A stretch of DNA of 64,000 bases from Cellulomonas fimi ATCC 484. Lineage in GTDB: Bacteria > Actinomycetota > Actinomycetes > Actinomycetales > Cellulomonadaceae. Each line of letters opens with the position of its first letter. Positions within the stretch are counted from its first letter, which is position 1. Location: positions 1,550,001 through 1,614,000 of the forward strand of contig NC_015514.1 in the NCBI RefSeq assembly GCF_000212695.1. The letters are read 5' to 3'. The notes under the pieces are model-generated. The model saw only the letters and a program-made list of their open reading frames with translations, was not told where the DNA came from and made no database searches. Below, piece by piece: positions 38,138-46,255 of the stretch. Made by a program: the position numbers and the translations under genes.

Positions 38138-39009
38138 CCGCCCGCCGGGCGGTCCGGTCCGCGGCCTGGGGCCTCGCCGCCGTCGTCCTGCTCGCCGTGC
38201 TGTGGGAGCTCACCAAGGCCGTCGTGCCGGACACCGGGTGGCACGTCGGCGAGGCGAGCGTCCTGCCCCGCACCGACGACGTCGCGATGCCGCACGTCTG
38301 GGACGTCGTCGCGCGGATCGGCGAGCCGGAGACCTCCGCGACGGGCGCCCCGACGGTGCTCGTCGCGATGCTCCAGGCGTGCTGGTTCACGCTGCGCGTC
38401 GCGGTGGCGGGCTGGGTGCTCGGCGTCCTCGGCGGCACGCTCGTCGCGGTGGTGATGCAGCGCTCGCGGCTCGCCGAGCACGCGCTGCTGCCGTGGGTCG
38501 TGCTCAGCCAGACGGTCCCGCTCGTCGCGCTCGCACCGCTCGTCGTCGGGTGGGGCGGGCGCATCGAGATCGGCGCGTTCGCGTGGCAGAAGTGGATGTC
38601 GGTCGCGCTCATCGCGTCCTACCTCGCGTTCTTCCCCGTCGCGGTCGGGATGCTGCGCGGGCTGCAGTCGCCGACCGCCGCGCAGGTCGAGCTGTTCCGC
38701 GCGAACGCCGCGTCCTGGGGGCGCACGCTCGTCTCGCTGCGGCTGCCCGCGTCCGTCCCGTACCTGCTCCCGGCCCTGCGCCTGGCCGCCGCCACCGCGG
38801 TCGTCGGCGCGATCGTCGCCGAGGTGTCCACCGGCACCAAGGGCGGCGTCGGGCGCCTCGTCATCGCCTACGCCCAGGCCGCGAGCGGCGACCCGGCCAA
38901 GCCGTGGGCGGCGATCCTCGCCGCGGCCGTGCTGGGCCTGCTCGCCGCCGGTCTCGTCACCCTGCTCGGGCTCGGCCTGGGCCGTTACCGCCACGCGGAG
39001 GTCTCATGA
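38134..39009 (+). CDS. ABC importer permease 1 (pyrimidine operon)
   Basis: The protein has 291 residues. BPD_transp_1 permease with about six membrane helices. After the first helix there is an extended external segment (about residues 25-75). The EAA loop is at FRANAASWGRTLVSLRLPAS. It belongs to the same broad group as SsuC and ThiX. The GTG overlaps the LLM stop by 4 bp, and its own stop overlaps the ATPase start, so the transporter is translationally tied to the catabolic enzymes. Confidence 0.88.
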   Translation: MTARRAVRSAAWGLAAVVLLAVLWELTKAVVPDTGWHVGEASVLPRTDDVAMPHVWDVVARIGEPETSATGAPTVLVAMLQACWFTLRVAVAGWVLGVLGGTLVAVVMQRSRLAEHALLPWVVLSQTVPLVALAPLVVGWGGRIEIGAFAWQKWMSVALIASYLAFFPVAVGMLRGLQSPTAAQVELFRANAASWGRTLVSLRLPASVPYLLPALRLAAATAVVGAIVAEVSTGTKGGVGRLVIAYAQAASGDPAKPWAAILAAAVLGLLAAGLVTLLGLGLGRYRHAEVS

Positions 39010-39893
39010 GCGACGTCAGCACCGCCACCGAGCCGGCGACGGCCGCGCCCCCGGCCGGCTCCCCGGCACAGCCCACGACCGGCCCCGCCACCGCCGTCGA
39101 CGTGCGCGGCGTCTCGAAGGTCTTCACGACCCGCGCCGGCACCGTCACGGCTCTCGACGACATCCACCTGAGCGTCGCTGCGGGCGAGTTCGTCTCGCTC
39201 ATCGGCCCCTCGGGGTGCGGCAAGTCGACGCTCCTGCGGCTCGTCGCCGACCTCGACGAGCCGACGTCGGGCGAGATCGCTGTGTTCGGCCGGCCGCCGC
39301 GGGTGGCCCGCGAGGCGCGGGACTACGGCATCGCGTTCCAGCAGGCCGGGCTCCTGCCGTGGCGCACCGTCACCGCGAACGTCGAGCTGCCGCTCGAGCT
39401 GCACGGCGTGGGCCGTCGCGAGCGGGCCTCCCGGGCGGCCGAGCTGCTCGCGCTCGTCGGGCTCACGGACTTCGCCGGGCACTTCCCGCACCAGCTCTCG
39501 GGCGGCATGCAGCAGCGCGTCGCGATCGCCCGGTCGCTCGCGGAGAGCCCGAGCCTGCTCCTCATGGACGAGCCGTTCGGCGCGCTCGACGAGATGACGC
39601 GCGAGCGCATGCAGACCGAGCTCGTGCGGCTCTGCGCCGAGTCCGGGGCGGCCGTCGTGTTCGTCACGCACTCGATCCCCGAGGCGGTGTTCCTCTCGCA
39701 GCGGGTCGTCGTCATGTCGCCCCGGCCCGGCCGGATCTCCGCGGTCGTGGACGTGGATCTCGCCGGGGCGGGGGAGCGGACGGACGACCTGCGGGAGGAC
39801 GCGGCGTTCTTCGCGGCCGTCACCGCGGTCCGCGAGGCGCTGCACCACGGCACCGGGACGGCCGTCCCGACGCGCGGCGTGGACGTCCGGTGA
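39006..39893 (+). CDS. ABC importer ATPase (pyrimidine operon)
   Basis: The protein has 295 residues. It has Walker A GPSGCGKS, the Q-loop wording AFQQAGLLPWRTV, signature LSGGMQQR, Walker B LLLMDEPFGALD and switch FVTHSIPEAV. It is an SsuB/ThiZ-like ATPase. The first 32 residues are a proline/alanine-rich tail before the nucleotide domain. A single ATPase serves two different permeases encoded on either side, so the channel is probably a heterodimer of the two. Confidence 0.9.
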   Translation: MSDVSTATEPATAAPPAGSPAQPTTGPATAVDVRGVSKVFTTRAGTVTALDDIHLSVAAGEFVSLIGPSGCGKSTLLRLVADLDEPTSGEIAVFGRPPRVAREARDYGIAFQQAGLLPWRTVTANVELPLELHGVGRRERASRAAELLALVGLTDFAGHFPHQLSGGMQQRVAIARSLAESPSLLLMDEPFGALDEMTRERMQTELVRLCAESGAAVVFVTHSIPEAVFLSQRVVVMSPRPGRISAVVDVDLAGAGERTDDLREDAAFFAAVTAVREALHHGTGTAVPTRGVDVR

Positions 39894-40705
39894 GCGCCGC
39901 GACCGGCCCCGCCCCGGGCCGCGCGCCCGGCGCCGTGCACGTCGCCCGGGTCGCACGGTGGTGCGCGCCCGTCCTGCTCGGCGTGCTCGCCCTCGCGGTG
40001 TGGCAGGCCGTCGTCGTCGGCGCCGAGCTGCCGCCGTACCTGCTCCCCAGCCCGACGGCGATCGTCGAGCAGCTGCGCCTCGTCGTCCCGCTCGTGTGGT
40101 CGGCCGCGCTCGCGACGGGCGCGAACGTCCTCGTCGGGCTCGTCGCGGGGGCCCTGCTGGCGGTCGGCGCGGCGGTGCTCGCGGCGCGCAGCCGGCTCGT
40201 CGACGGCCTGCTCTCGCCCACGGCCGCCGCCCTCGCGGTCATGCCGATCGTGGCGCTCGCCCCGGCGCTCAACACGCTCTTCGGCACGACGTCGACCACG
40301 CCGCGCCGGCTCGTCGTCGCCGTCGTGGTGTTCGCGCCCGTGTTCGTCAACACGCTGCGCGGCCTGCGGCAGGTGCAGCCCGTGCACCGCGACCTCCTGC
40401 GCGCCTACGCCGCGACCCCGCGCCAGGTCACGCGCACCGTCACGATCCCCGGCGCCCTGCCGTACCTGTTCACGGGCCTGCGGATCGCCGCGTCCACCGG
40501 CGTCATCGCGGCCGTCGTCGCCGAGTACTTCGGCGGTCTCCAGAACGGGCTCGGGTCGCGCATCACCGCCGCCGCCGCGAACAGCGCCTACGCCCGGGCC
40601 TGGGCGTTCGTGCTCGGTGCGATCCTGCTCGGCCTCCTGTTCCACCTCGCCACGACGGCGCTCGAACGCGCCGTCGCCCACCGCCACGGCGTCCCCGAGA
40701 CCTGA
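39890..40705 (+). CDS. ABC importer permease 2 (pyrimidine operon)
   Basis: The protein has 271 residues with six hydrophobic helices. It begins transport-domain sequence at about residue 25. The EAA-type loop is LLRAYAATPRQVTRTVTIPG. Related to, but clearly different from, permease 1 of the operon. GTG overlaps the ATPase stop by 4 bp. A 112-base gap without any feature I can name separates it from the binding-protein gene. Confidence 0.88.
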   Translation: MSAATGPAPGRAPGAVHVARVARWCAPVLLGVLALAVWQAVVVGAELPPYLLPSPTAIVEQLRLVVPLVWSAALATGANVLVGLVAGALLAVGAAVLAARSRLVDGLLSPTAAALAVMPIVALAPALNTLFGTTSTTPRRLVVAVVVFAPVFVNTLRGLRQVQPVHRDLLRAYAATPRQVTRTVTIPGALPYLFTGLRIAASTGVIAAVVAEYFGGLQNGLGSRITAAAANSAYARAWAFVLGAILLGLLFHLATTALERAVAHRHGVPET

Positions 40706-40817
40706 CCGCGGCCCCACCCGTCCCGCCTGCCGACGACGTCAGGTGCGGTCGACCGCGACTCGCCCCCCTGCGAGCGCGCCCCCGCCAGTGCCGACCCGTC
40801 GAACCCCAGGAGGACCG

Positions 40818-41975
40818 ATGACCCCCACCAGGCGTCCCGCGTGGACCGCGACCGCCGTCGGCGTCGCGACCGCGCTCGTGCTGTCCGCGTGCAGCAGCGG
40901 CAGCGGCGACCCGGCCGAGCCCGAGGCCACCGGGGCCGACGGGCTGACCCCCGTGAAGCTCCAGCTGCAGTGGTTCACCCAGGCCCAGTTCGCCGGCTAC
41001 ATCGCGGCGGTCGAGCAGGGCTTCTACGAGGACGAGGGCCTCGACGTCGAGATCGTCGAGGGCGGCGTCGACATCGTCCCGCAGTCGGTGCTCGCCGACG
41101 GCTCCGTCGACTACGCGATCGCGTGGGTGCCCAAGGCGCTCGCGTCGCGCGAGCAGGGCGCGGGCATCACCGACGTCGCCCAGATCTTCCAGCGTTCCGG
41201 CACCCTGCAGGTCGCGTTCGCCGACTCCGGCATCTCCTCGGCGGCGGACCTGAAGGGCAAGAAGGTCGGCAACTGGGGCTTCGGCAACGAGTTCGAGCTG
41301 TTCGCCGGCATGACCGAGGCGGGCCTCGACCCCGCGACCGACGTCACGCTCGTGCAGCAGCAGTTCGACATGAACGCCCTGCTGTCGGGCGAGATCGACG
41401 CCGCCCAGGCCATGACGTACAACGAGTACGCGCAGGTCCTCGAGGCGGAGAACCCCGAGACCGGTGAGCTGTACCAGCCCGAGGACTTCACGGTCGTCGA
41501 CTGGAACGACGAGGGCACGGCGATGCTCCAGGACGCGATCTGGGCGAACACCGAGCGCCTCGCGTCCGACGCGGAGTACGAGGAGACGACCGTCAAGTTC
41601 CTCAAGGCGAGCCTCGAGGGCTGGATCTGGGTCCGCGACAACCCGCAGGAGGCGCGTGACCTCGTCGTCGCCGCGGGCTCGCAGCTCGGCGCCAGCCACC
41701 AGCTGTGGCAGGTCAACGAGGTGAACAAGCTCGTGTGGCCCTCGCCGGGCGGCATCGGGATCATCGACGAGTCCGCCTGGGCGCGGACGGTCGACATCGC
41801 CCTGCACACCAAGAACGACCAGGGCGCGACCGTCATCACGTCCGAGCCGGGCGCCGACGCGTTCACCAACGAGTACGTGGACGAGGCGCTCGCGCAGCTG
41901 CGCGACGAGGGCGTGGACGTCGACGGCACCGACTTCGAGGCCCTGGAGGTCACGCTGGAGCCGGGCGGCAACTGA
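40818..41975 (+). CDS. ThiY/NMT1-like pyrimidine-type substrate-binding lipoprotein
   Basis: The protein has 385 residues. A lipoprotein signal peptide ends in LSAC with Cys25. The mature protein begins with VKLQLQWFTQAQFAGYIAAV, the hallmark of the NMT1/THI5-like family that includes ThiY (formyl-aminopyrimidine) and riboflavin-binding RibY. GGVDIVPQSVLADGSVDYAI is the ligand-site loop of the group. It probably delivers a pyrimidine or hydantoin to the two-permease ABC importer. A strong AGGAGGA ribosome site lies 5 bases before the ATG, consistent with high expression compared with the membrane subunits. Confidence 0.88.
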   Translation: MTPTRRPAWTATAVGVATALVLSACSSGSGDPAEPEATGADGLTPVKLQLQWFTQAQFAGYIAAVEQGFYEDEGLDVEIVEGGVDIVPQSVLADGSVDYAIAWVPKALASREQGAGITDVAQIFQRSGTLQVAFADSGISSAADLKGKKVGNWGFGNEFELFAGMTEAGLDPATDVTLVQQQFDMNALLSGEIDAAQAMTYNEYAQVLEAENPETGELYQPEDFTVVDWNDEGTAMLQDAIWANTERLASDAEYEETTVKFLKASLEGWIWVRDNPQEARDLVVAAGSQLGASHQLWQVNEVNKLVWPSPGGIGIIDESAWARTVDIALHTKNDQGATVITSEPGADAFTNEYVDEALAQLRDEGVDVDGTDFEALEVTLEPGGN

Positions 41976-42053
41976 CGCACCGCGTGCGGCGCGGGCGGGA
42001 CGCACCCGTCCGCGCCGCACGGCCCGGCAGCACCGAACCGACGAGGGGGAGAC

Positions 42054-43430
42054 GTGACCGACCCGACCAGCAGCACCAGCACCGTGACCGCGCAGCGCCC
42101 CGACGGGCCGCCCGCCCCGCACCCCGACGACGAGGCCGCCCGCCGACTCGACCGCGCGCACGTCTTCCACTCGTGGTCCGCGCAGGCCCACCTCGACCCG
42201 CTGGTCGTCGCCGGCGGCAGCGGCGTGCACGTGTGGGACCACGCGGGGCGGCGCTACCTCGACTTCTCCAGCCAGCTCGTCAACACGAACATCGGGCACC
42301 AGCACCCGCGCGTGGTCGCGGCGATCCAGGAGCAGGCCGGGCGTCTCGCGACGATCGCGCCCTCGACCGCGGCGCTCGTGCGCGGCGAGGCCGCCGAGCG
42401 GGTCCTCGCGCACGCGCCCGCCGGGATCTCCAAGGTGTTCTTCACCAACGGCGGCGCCGACGCCAACGAGAACGCGATCCGCATGGCGCGGCTGCACACC
42501 GGCCGCGACAAGGTCGTCTCGCACTACCGCTCCTACCACGGCAACACCGGCGCGGCGGTCGTCGCGACGGGCGACTGGCGGCGCGTGCCCAACGAGTACG
42601 CGCGCGGCCACGTGCACGTGTTCGGCCCGTACGCCTACCGCTCCGAGTTCTGGTCGACGAGTCCCGAGCAGGAGGCGGAGCGCGCGCTGCACCACCTGGA
42701 GCGCGTCATCCAGTCCGAGGGTCCGGCGTCGGTCGCCGCGATCCTGCTGGAGACGATCCCCGGGACCGCGGGCGTGCTCGTCCCGCCGCCCGGGTACCTG
42801 CCCGGCGTGCGCGAGATCGCCGACCGGTACGGCATCGTGCTGATCCTCGACGAGGTCATGGCCGGGTTCGGCCGGACCGGTCACTGGCTCGCGCTCGACG
42901 CGTTCGACGTCGTGCCCGACCTCGTGACCTTCGCCAAGGGCGTGAACTCCGGGTACGTCCCCGCGGGCGGCGTGATGATCTCGGAGGAGATCGCGCGCAC
43001 GTTCGACGAGCGCGTCTTCCCCGGTGGGCTCACGTACTCGGGCCACCCGCTCGCCATGGCGGCGATCGTCGCGTCGCTCGACGCGATGGCCGACGAGGGC
43101 GTCGTCGCGAACGCCGCCGCCGTCGGGCGCGAGGTCCTCGCCCCCGGCCTGGCCGCGCTCGCCGAGCGCAACCCGCTCGTCGGCGACGTCCGCGGGCTCG
43201 GGGTGTTCTGGGCGCTCGAGCTGGTGCGCGACCGCGCGTCCCGCGAACCGGTCGACGCCGCGACCATGGGCCGGATCAAGGCCGGCGCGCTCGCGCGGGG
43301 GCTCCTGCCCTTCGTCGCCGAGAACCGCGTGCACGTCGTGCCGCCGTGCGTGATCGGCGCCGCCGACGCCGCGACCGGGGTCGAGATCCTGGGCGACGTG
43401 CTCGACGCCGTCGCCGCCGACGTGCTGTGA
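42054..43430 (+). CDS. class III omega-aminotransferase (beta-alanine:pyruvate type)
   Basis: The protein has 458 residues. PLP enzyme of fold type I, subgroup II: the cofactor-contact motif ILDEVMAGFGRTGH and the Schiff-base lysine in TFAKGVNSGYVPAGG are clear, with FFTNGGADANENAIRMAR as the phosphate-binding region. Members act on omega-amino acids such as beta-alanine or 3-aminoisobutyrate with pyruvate or 2-oxoglutarate. After beta-ureidopropionase it would convert beta-alanine to malonate semialdehyde. GTG start with GAGGGGGA upstream. It ends TGATG, overlapping a short repeat-coded frame that leads into the SDR gene. Confidence 0.9.
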   Translation: MTDPTSSTSTVTAQRPDGPPAPHPDDEAARRLDRAHVFHSWSAQAHLDPLVVAGGSGVHVWDHAGRRYLDFSSQLVNTNIGHQHPRVVAAIQEQAGRLATIAPSTAALVRGEAAERVLAHAPAGISKVFFTNGGADANENAIRMARLHTGRDKVVSHYRSYHGNTGAAVVATGDWRRVPNEYARGHVHVFGPYAYRSEFWSTSPEQEAERALHHLERVIQSEGPASVAAILLETIPGTAGVLVPPPGYLPGVREIADRYGIVLILDEVMAGFGRTGHWLALDAFDVVPDLVTFAKGVNSGYVPAGGVMISEEIARTFDERVFPGGLTYSGHPLAMAAIVASLDAMADEGVVANAAAVGREVLAPGLAALAERNPLVGDVRGLGVFWALELVRDRASREPVDAATMGRIKAGALARGLLPFVAENRVHVVPPCVIGAADAATGVEILGDVLDAVAADVL

Positions 43431-43534
43431 TGCGCGACGGCCGCCGCCGCGCCCGCACGACCACCGGCACGACCGCCAGCACCGGCACCACCGCCAGCAC
43501 CGCCAGCACCGTCAGCACCAGGGAGTCCGCATGA
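43430..43534 (+). CDS. possible 34-residue Thr/Ser/Ala-rich peptide linking two operon genes
   Basis: The ATG overlaps the aminotransferase stop (TGATG) and the TGA overlaps the SDR start (ATGA), so the frame exactly bridges two real genes. The peptide begins with seven arginines in the first 12 residues region and continues as imperfect Thr-Ala-Ser-Thr repeats. It may be no more than a translational bridge. The absence of its own ribosome site means it could be read only by coupled re-initiation. No homologous family is known to me. Confidence 0.3.
   Translation: MRDGRRRARTTTGTTASTGTTASTASTVSTRESA
43458..43519 (+). repeat. imperfect GCCAGCACC-type microsatellite
   Basis: Repeats of ACC-GCC-AGC and close variants over about 60 bases in the spacer between the aminotransferase and SDR genes. 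Likely slippage-prone. Confidence 0.6.
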
Positions 43535-44295
43535 GCACCGCCCCCGCCCGCACCCGCCGCGCCGTCGTCACCGGCGCCTCGTCGGGCATCGGCGCCGCCA
43601 CCGTCCGCCGCCTGCGCGTCGAGGGCTGGGACGTCGTCGCCACCGCCCGTCGCGCGGACCGGCTCGAGGCGCTCGCGGCCGAGACGGGCGCGCAGGCGTT
43701 CGTCGCCGACGTCACGTCCGACGACGACGTGGCCCGGCTCGCCGCGCACGTCGCCGCGACGGGCGGCGTCGACGCGCTCGTCAACAACGCGGGCGGCGCG
43801 CTCGGCCTGGACCCCGTCGAGACGGCCGACCTCGAGCAGTGGCGCACGATGTACGACCTCAACGTGCTCGGCACGCTGCGCGTGACGAAGGCGTTCCTGC
43901 CGCTGCTGCGCGAGCGCGGCGAGGGGGACGTCGTCGTCGTGACGTCCACCGCCGCGCACGGCGCGTACGAGGGCGGTGCCGGGTACACGGGCGCGAAGCA
44001 CGCCGAGCGGATGCTCGCCACGACGCTGCGCTGGGAGATCGTCGGCGAGCCGATCCGGGTCGTCGAGATCGCGCCCGGCGCGGTCGCGACCGAGGAGTTC
44101 TCGCTCGTGCGGTTCGACGGCGACGCCGAGCGCGCGGCGGCGGTGTACGAGGGCTACCTGCCGCTCGTCGCGGACGACGTCGCCGACGCGATCACGTGGG
44201 CGCTCACCCGGCCGCCGCACGTCAACGTCGACCTGCTGGTCGTGCGCCCGCGCGCGCAGGCGCACAACACGAAGACGGCGCGCACGGGCGTCTGA
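43531..44295 (+). CDS. short-chain dehydrogenase/reductase, YdfG-like (semialdehyde reductase)
   Basis: The protein has 254 residues, a classical SDR. TGASSGIGAAT at residues 14-24 is the cofactor loop, NNAG follows near residue 89, and the catalytic Ser and YxxxK are in TSTAAHGAYEGGAGYTGAK. The arginine after the second strand (TARRADRL) favours NADPH. The best comparison is YdfG, which reduces malonate semialdehyde to 3-hydroxypropionate in the Rut pathway of E. coli. Placed after an aminotransferase that should yield malonate semialdehyde, the same role is likely here. AGGGAG lies 6 bases before the ATG. Confidence 0.85.
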   Translation: MSTAPARTRRAVVTGASSGIGAATVRRLRVEGWDVVATARRADRLEALAAETGAQAFVADVTSDDDVARLAAHVAATGGVDALVNNAGGALGLDPVETADLEQWRTMYDLNVLGTLRVTKAFLPLLRERGEGDVVVVTSTAAHGAYEGGAGYTGAKHAERMLATTLRWEIVGEPIRVVEIAPGAVATEEFSLVRFDGDAERAAAVYEGYLPLVADDVADAITWALTRPPHVNVDLLVVRPRAQAHNTKTARTGV

Positions 44296-44309
44296 GCCGG
44301 GCAGCCGGG

Positions 44310-44342
44310 CCGCGGCGGCAACCACGCCGGCGCCCGCCGCGG
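44310..44342 (+). terminator. probable terminator of the pyrimidine operon
   Basis: CCGCGGCGG (44310-44318) and CCGCCGCGG (44334-44342) form a 9-bp stem with a 15-base GC-rich loop, 14 bases after the SDR stop. Confidence 0.45.
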
Positions 44343-44412
44343 GGCGCCGGCCCGGATGCGTCTCGCGATGCAGGACGCGGACGACGCGCCGGGCGGCGTC
44401 GAACACCGGTTC

Positions 44413-44418
44413 GTAGGG
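44413..44418 (+). promoter_or_regulatory. -10 box of a leaderless promoter (ABC exporter operon)
   Basis: TAGGGT, 7 bases, then the GTG of the first exporter subunit. Confidence 0.45.
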
Positions 44419-44425
44419 TGGACGG

Positions 44426-46255
44426 GTGCCCCCCGCCCCCTCGACCGGCACCGGTCGTGCCACCCCGCGCGCGATGCTGCGCCTGCTCGACTGGGCGCGG
44501 CCGGCGGTCCCGCGCGTCGTCCTCGGCGGCTGCACCGCCCTCGGGGCGAGCATGCTCGCGCTCGCGGTGCCGCAGGTGCTGCGCGGCATCGTGAACGGCC
44601 CGCTGCTGGACGCGTCCGCCGGGCACACGCGCGGCGTCGTGCTCGGCGCGCTCCTCGTGCTCGTGCTCGGGGTCGTCGAGGCCGTGCTCGTGTGGTCGCG
44701 GCGCGCGCTCATCCTCACGCCCGGCACGACCGTCGAGCGCGAGATGCGCACGTCGCTGTTCCGCCACCTGCTCGACCTGCCGGTCGCGTTCCACGACCGC
44801 TGGTCCGGCGGGCAGCTGCTGTCGCGCGCGATGTCCGACCTGGGCACGATCCGGCGCTGGATGGTGTTCGGGCTCGTGATGCTGCTGGTCAGCGCGACGA
44901 CACTCGTCGTCGGGCTCGTCCTCATGCTCGCCACGAGCTGGCAGCTCGGGCTCGTCTACCTCGTGGGCGCCGTGCCGATGGTGTGGCTGAGCTTCCGGTT
45001 CCGCACCGGCTACCGCGACGTCGCCCGCCGGGCGCGCGACCAGGCGGGCGACCTCGCGACGACGGTCGAGGAGTCCGTGCACGGCATCCGCGTGCTCAAG
45101 GCGTTCGGTCGGGGCGACGACGCGCTCGACGACTTCGTGCGGCAGGCCGACGAGCTGCGCGCGACCGAGATCCACAAGGCCCGCACGCTGTCGCGCGTGT
45201 CGTTCGCGCTCGGCGCGCTGCCCGAGGCGGTGCTCGCGGTGTCCCTCGCGGTCGGCGTCACGCTCACGGCGCGCGGCGAGCTGAGCGTCGGGGCGCTCGT
45301 CGCGTTCTTCGCGACCGCCGCGGTCGTCAACCAGCCCGTCGAGCGCCTGGGTGCGCTGCTCGCGATGACGCTCGACGCACGCGCCGCGACCGACCGCTAC
45401 CTGCAGGTCGTCGACACCGCCTCGACCGTGACCGACCCGCCCGCGCCCCGCACGCTGCCGCCGCCCGGGCCGCGCGGCGCGCGCCTGGAGCTGTCGGGCG
45501 TGCGGTTCGCGCACGGCCACGGCGACGACGTGCTCGCGGGCGTCGACCTCGTGGTCGAGCCGGGGGAGACGGTCGCGCTCGTCGGGCTCACGGGCAGCGG
45601 CAAGACGACGCTCCTGCAGCTCGTGCCGCGCCTCTACGACGTGACCGGCGGCAGCGTGCGCATCGACGGTGTCGACGTCCGCGACCTGACGCGGCAGGAC
45701 CTGCGGCGAGCGGTCGCCGTCGCGTTCGAGGACCCGATCCTGTTCTCGACGAGCGTGCGCGAGAACGTCCTGCTCGGCGTCGACCCCGACGACGCGACCG
45801 ACGACCGGCTCACGCGCGCGCTCGACGTCGCCCGCGCCGACTTCGTGCACCGGCTGCCGCAGGGCGTCGACACCGTCATCGGCGAGGAGGGCCTGAGCCT
45901 GTCCGGCGGGCAGCGGCAGCGCGTCTCGCTGGCGCGCGCCATCGCGGTGCGCCCGCGCGTCCTGCTGCTCGACGACCCGCTGTCCGCGCTCGACGTCACG
46001 ACGGAGGCCGAGGTCACGCGCCGCCTGCGCGCCGAGCTCACGGGCACGACGACCCTCGTCGTCGCGCACCGCCCCTCGACGGTCGCGCTCGCCGACCGCG
46101 TCGCGGTGCTCGAGGACGGGCGCATCACGGGCGTCGGCACGCACACCGAGCTGCTCGCGCACCACCCCCACTACCGGTTCGTGCTCACGGCGCTCGCCGC
46201 GTCGGACGAGCCCTGGACCGACGACGAGCCCGTCGGGACGGAGGCGGCCCGGTGA
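44426..46255 (+). CDS. heterodimeric ABC exporter, subunit with degenerate catalytic site
   Basis: The protein has 609 residues, a full half-transporter of the ABCB type: six helices, then a nucleotide domain. It has Walker [10 protein letters not shown], a canonical signature LSGGQ (492-496) and a Walker B that reads [11 protein letters not shown], where Asp517 replaces the catalytic glutamate. That change marks the degenerate ATP site of heterodimeric exporters such as TM287/288 and BmrCD. GTG overlaps nothing upstream and seems leaderless; a later ATG at residue 17 is an alternative start. Its partner follows with a 4-bp overlap. Substrate unknown; multidrug or lipid export is usual. Confidence 0.9.
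   Translation: MPPAPSTGTGRATPRAMLRLLDWARPAVPRVVLGGCTALGASMLALAVPQVLRGIVNGPLLDASAGHTRGVVLGALLVLVLGVVEAVLVWSRRALILTPGTTVEREMRTSLFRHLLDLPVAFHDRWSGGQLLSRAMSDLGTIRRWMVFGLVMLLVSATTLVVGLVLMLATSWQLGLVYLVGAVPMVWLSFRFRTGYRDVARRARDQAGDLATTVEESVHGIRVLKAFGRGDDALDDFVRQADELRATEIHKARTLSRVSFALGALPEAVLAVSLAVGVTLTARGELSVGALVAFFATAAVVNQPVERLGALLAMTLDARAATDRYLQVVDTASTVTDPPAPRTLPPPGPRGARLELSGVRFAHGHGDDVLAGVDLVVEPGETVALVGLTGSGKTTLLQLVPRLYDVTGGSVRIDGVDVRDLTRQDLRRAVAVAFEDPILFSTSVRENVLLGVDPDDATDDRLTRALDVARADFVHRLPQGVDTVIGEEGLSLSGGQRQRVSLARAIAVRPRVLLLDDPLSALDVTTEAEVTRRLRAELTGTTTLVVAHRPSTVALADRVAVLEDGRITGVGTHTELLAHHPHYRFVLTALAASDEPWTDDEPVGTEAAR

Noticed and set aside
43458..43519. CRISPR-like repeats
   Set aside because: Units are 6-9 bases, contiguous and without spacers: a microsatellite, not a CRISPR array; no cas genes.
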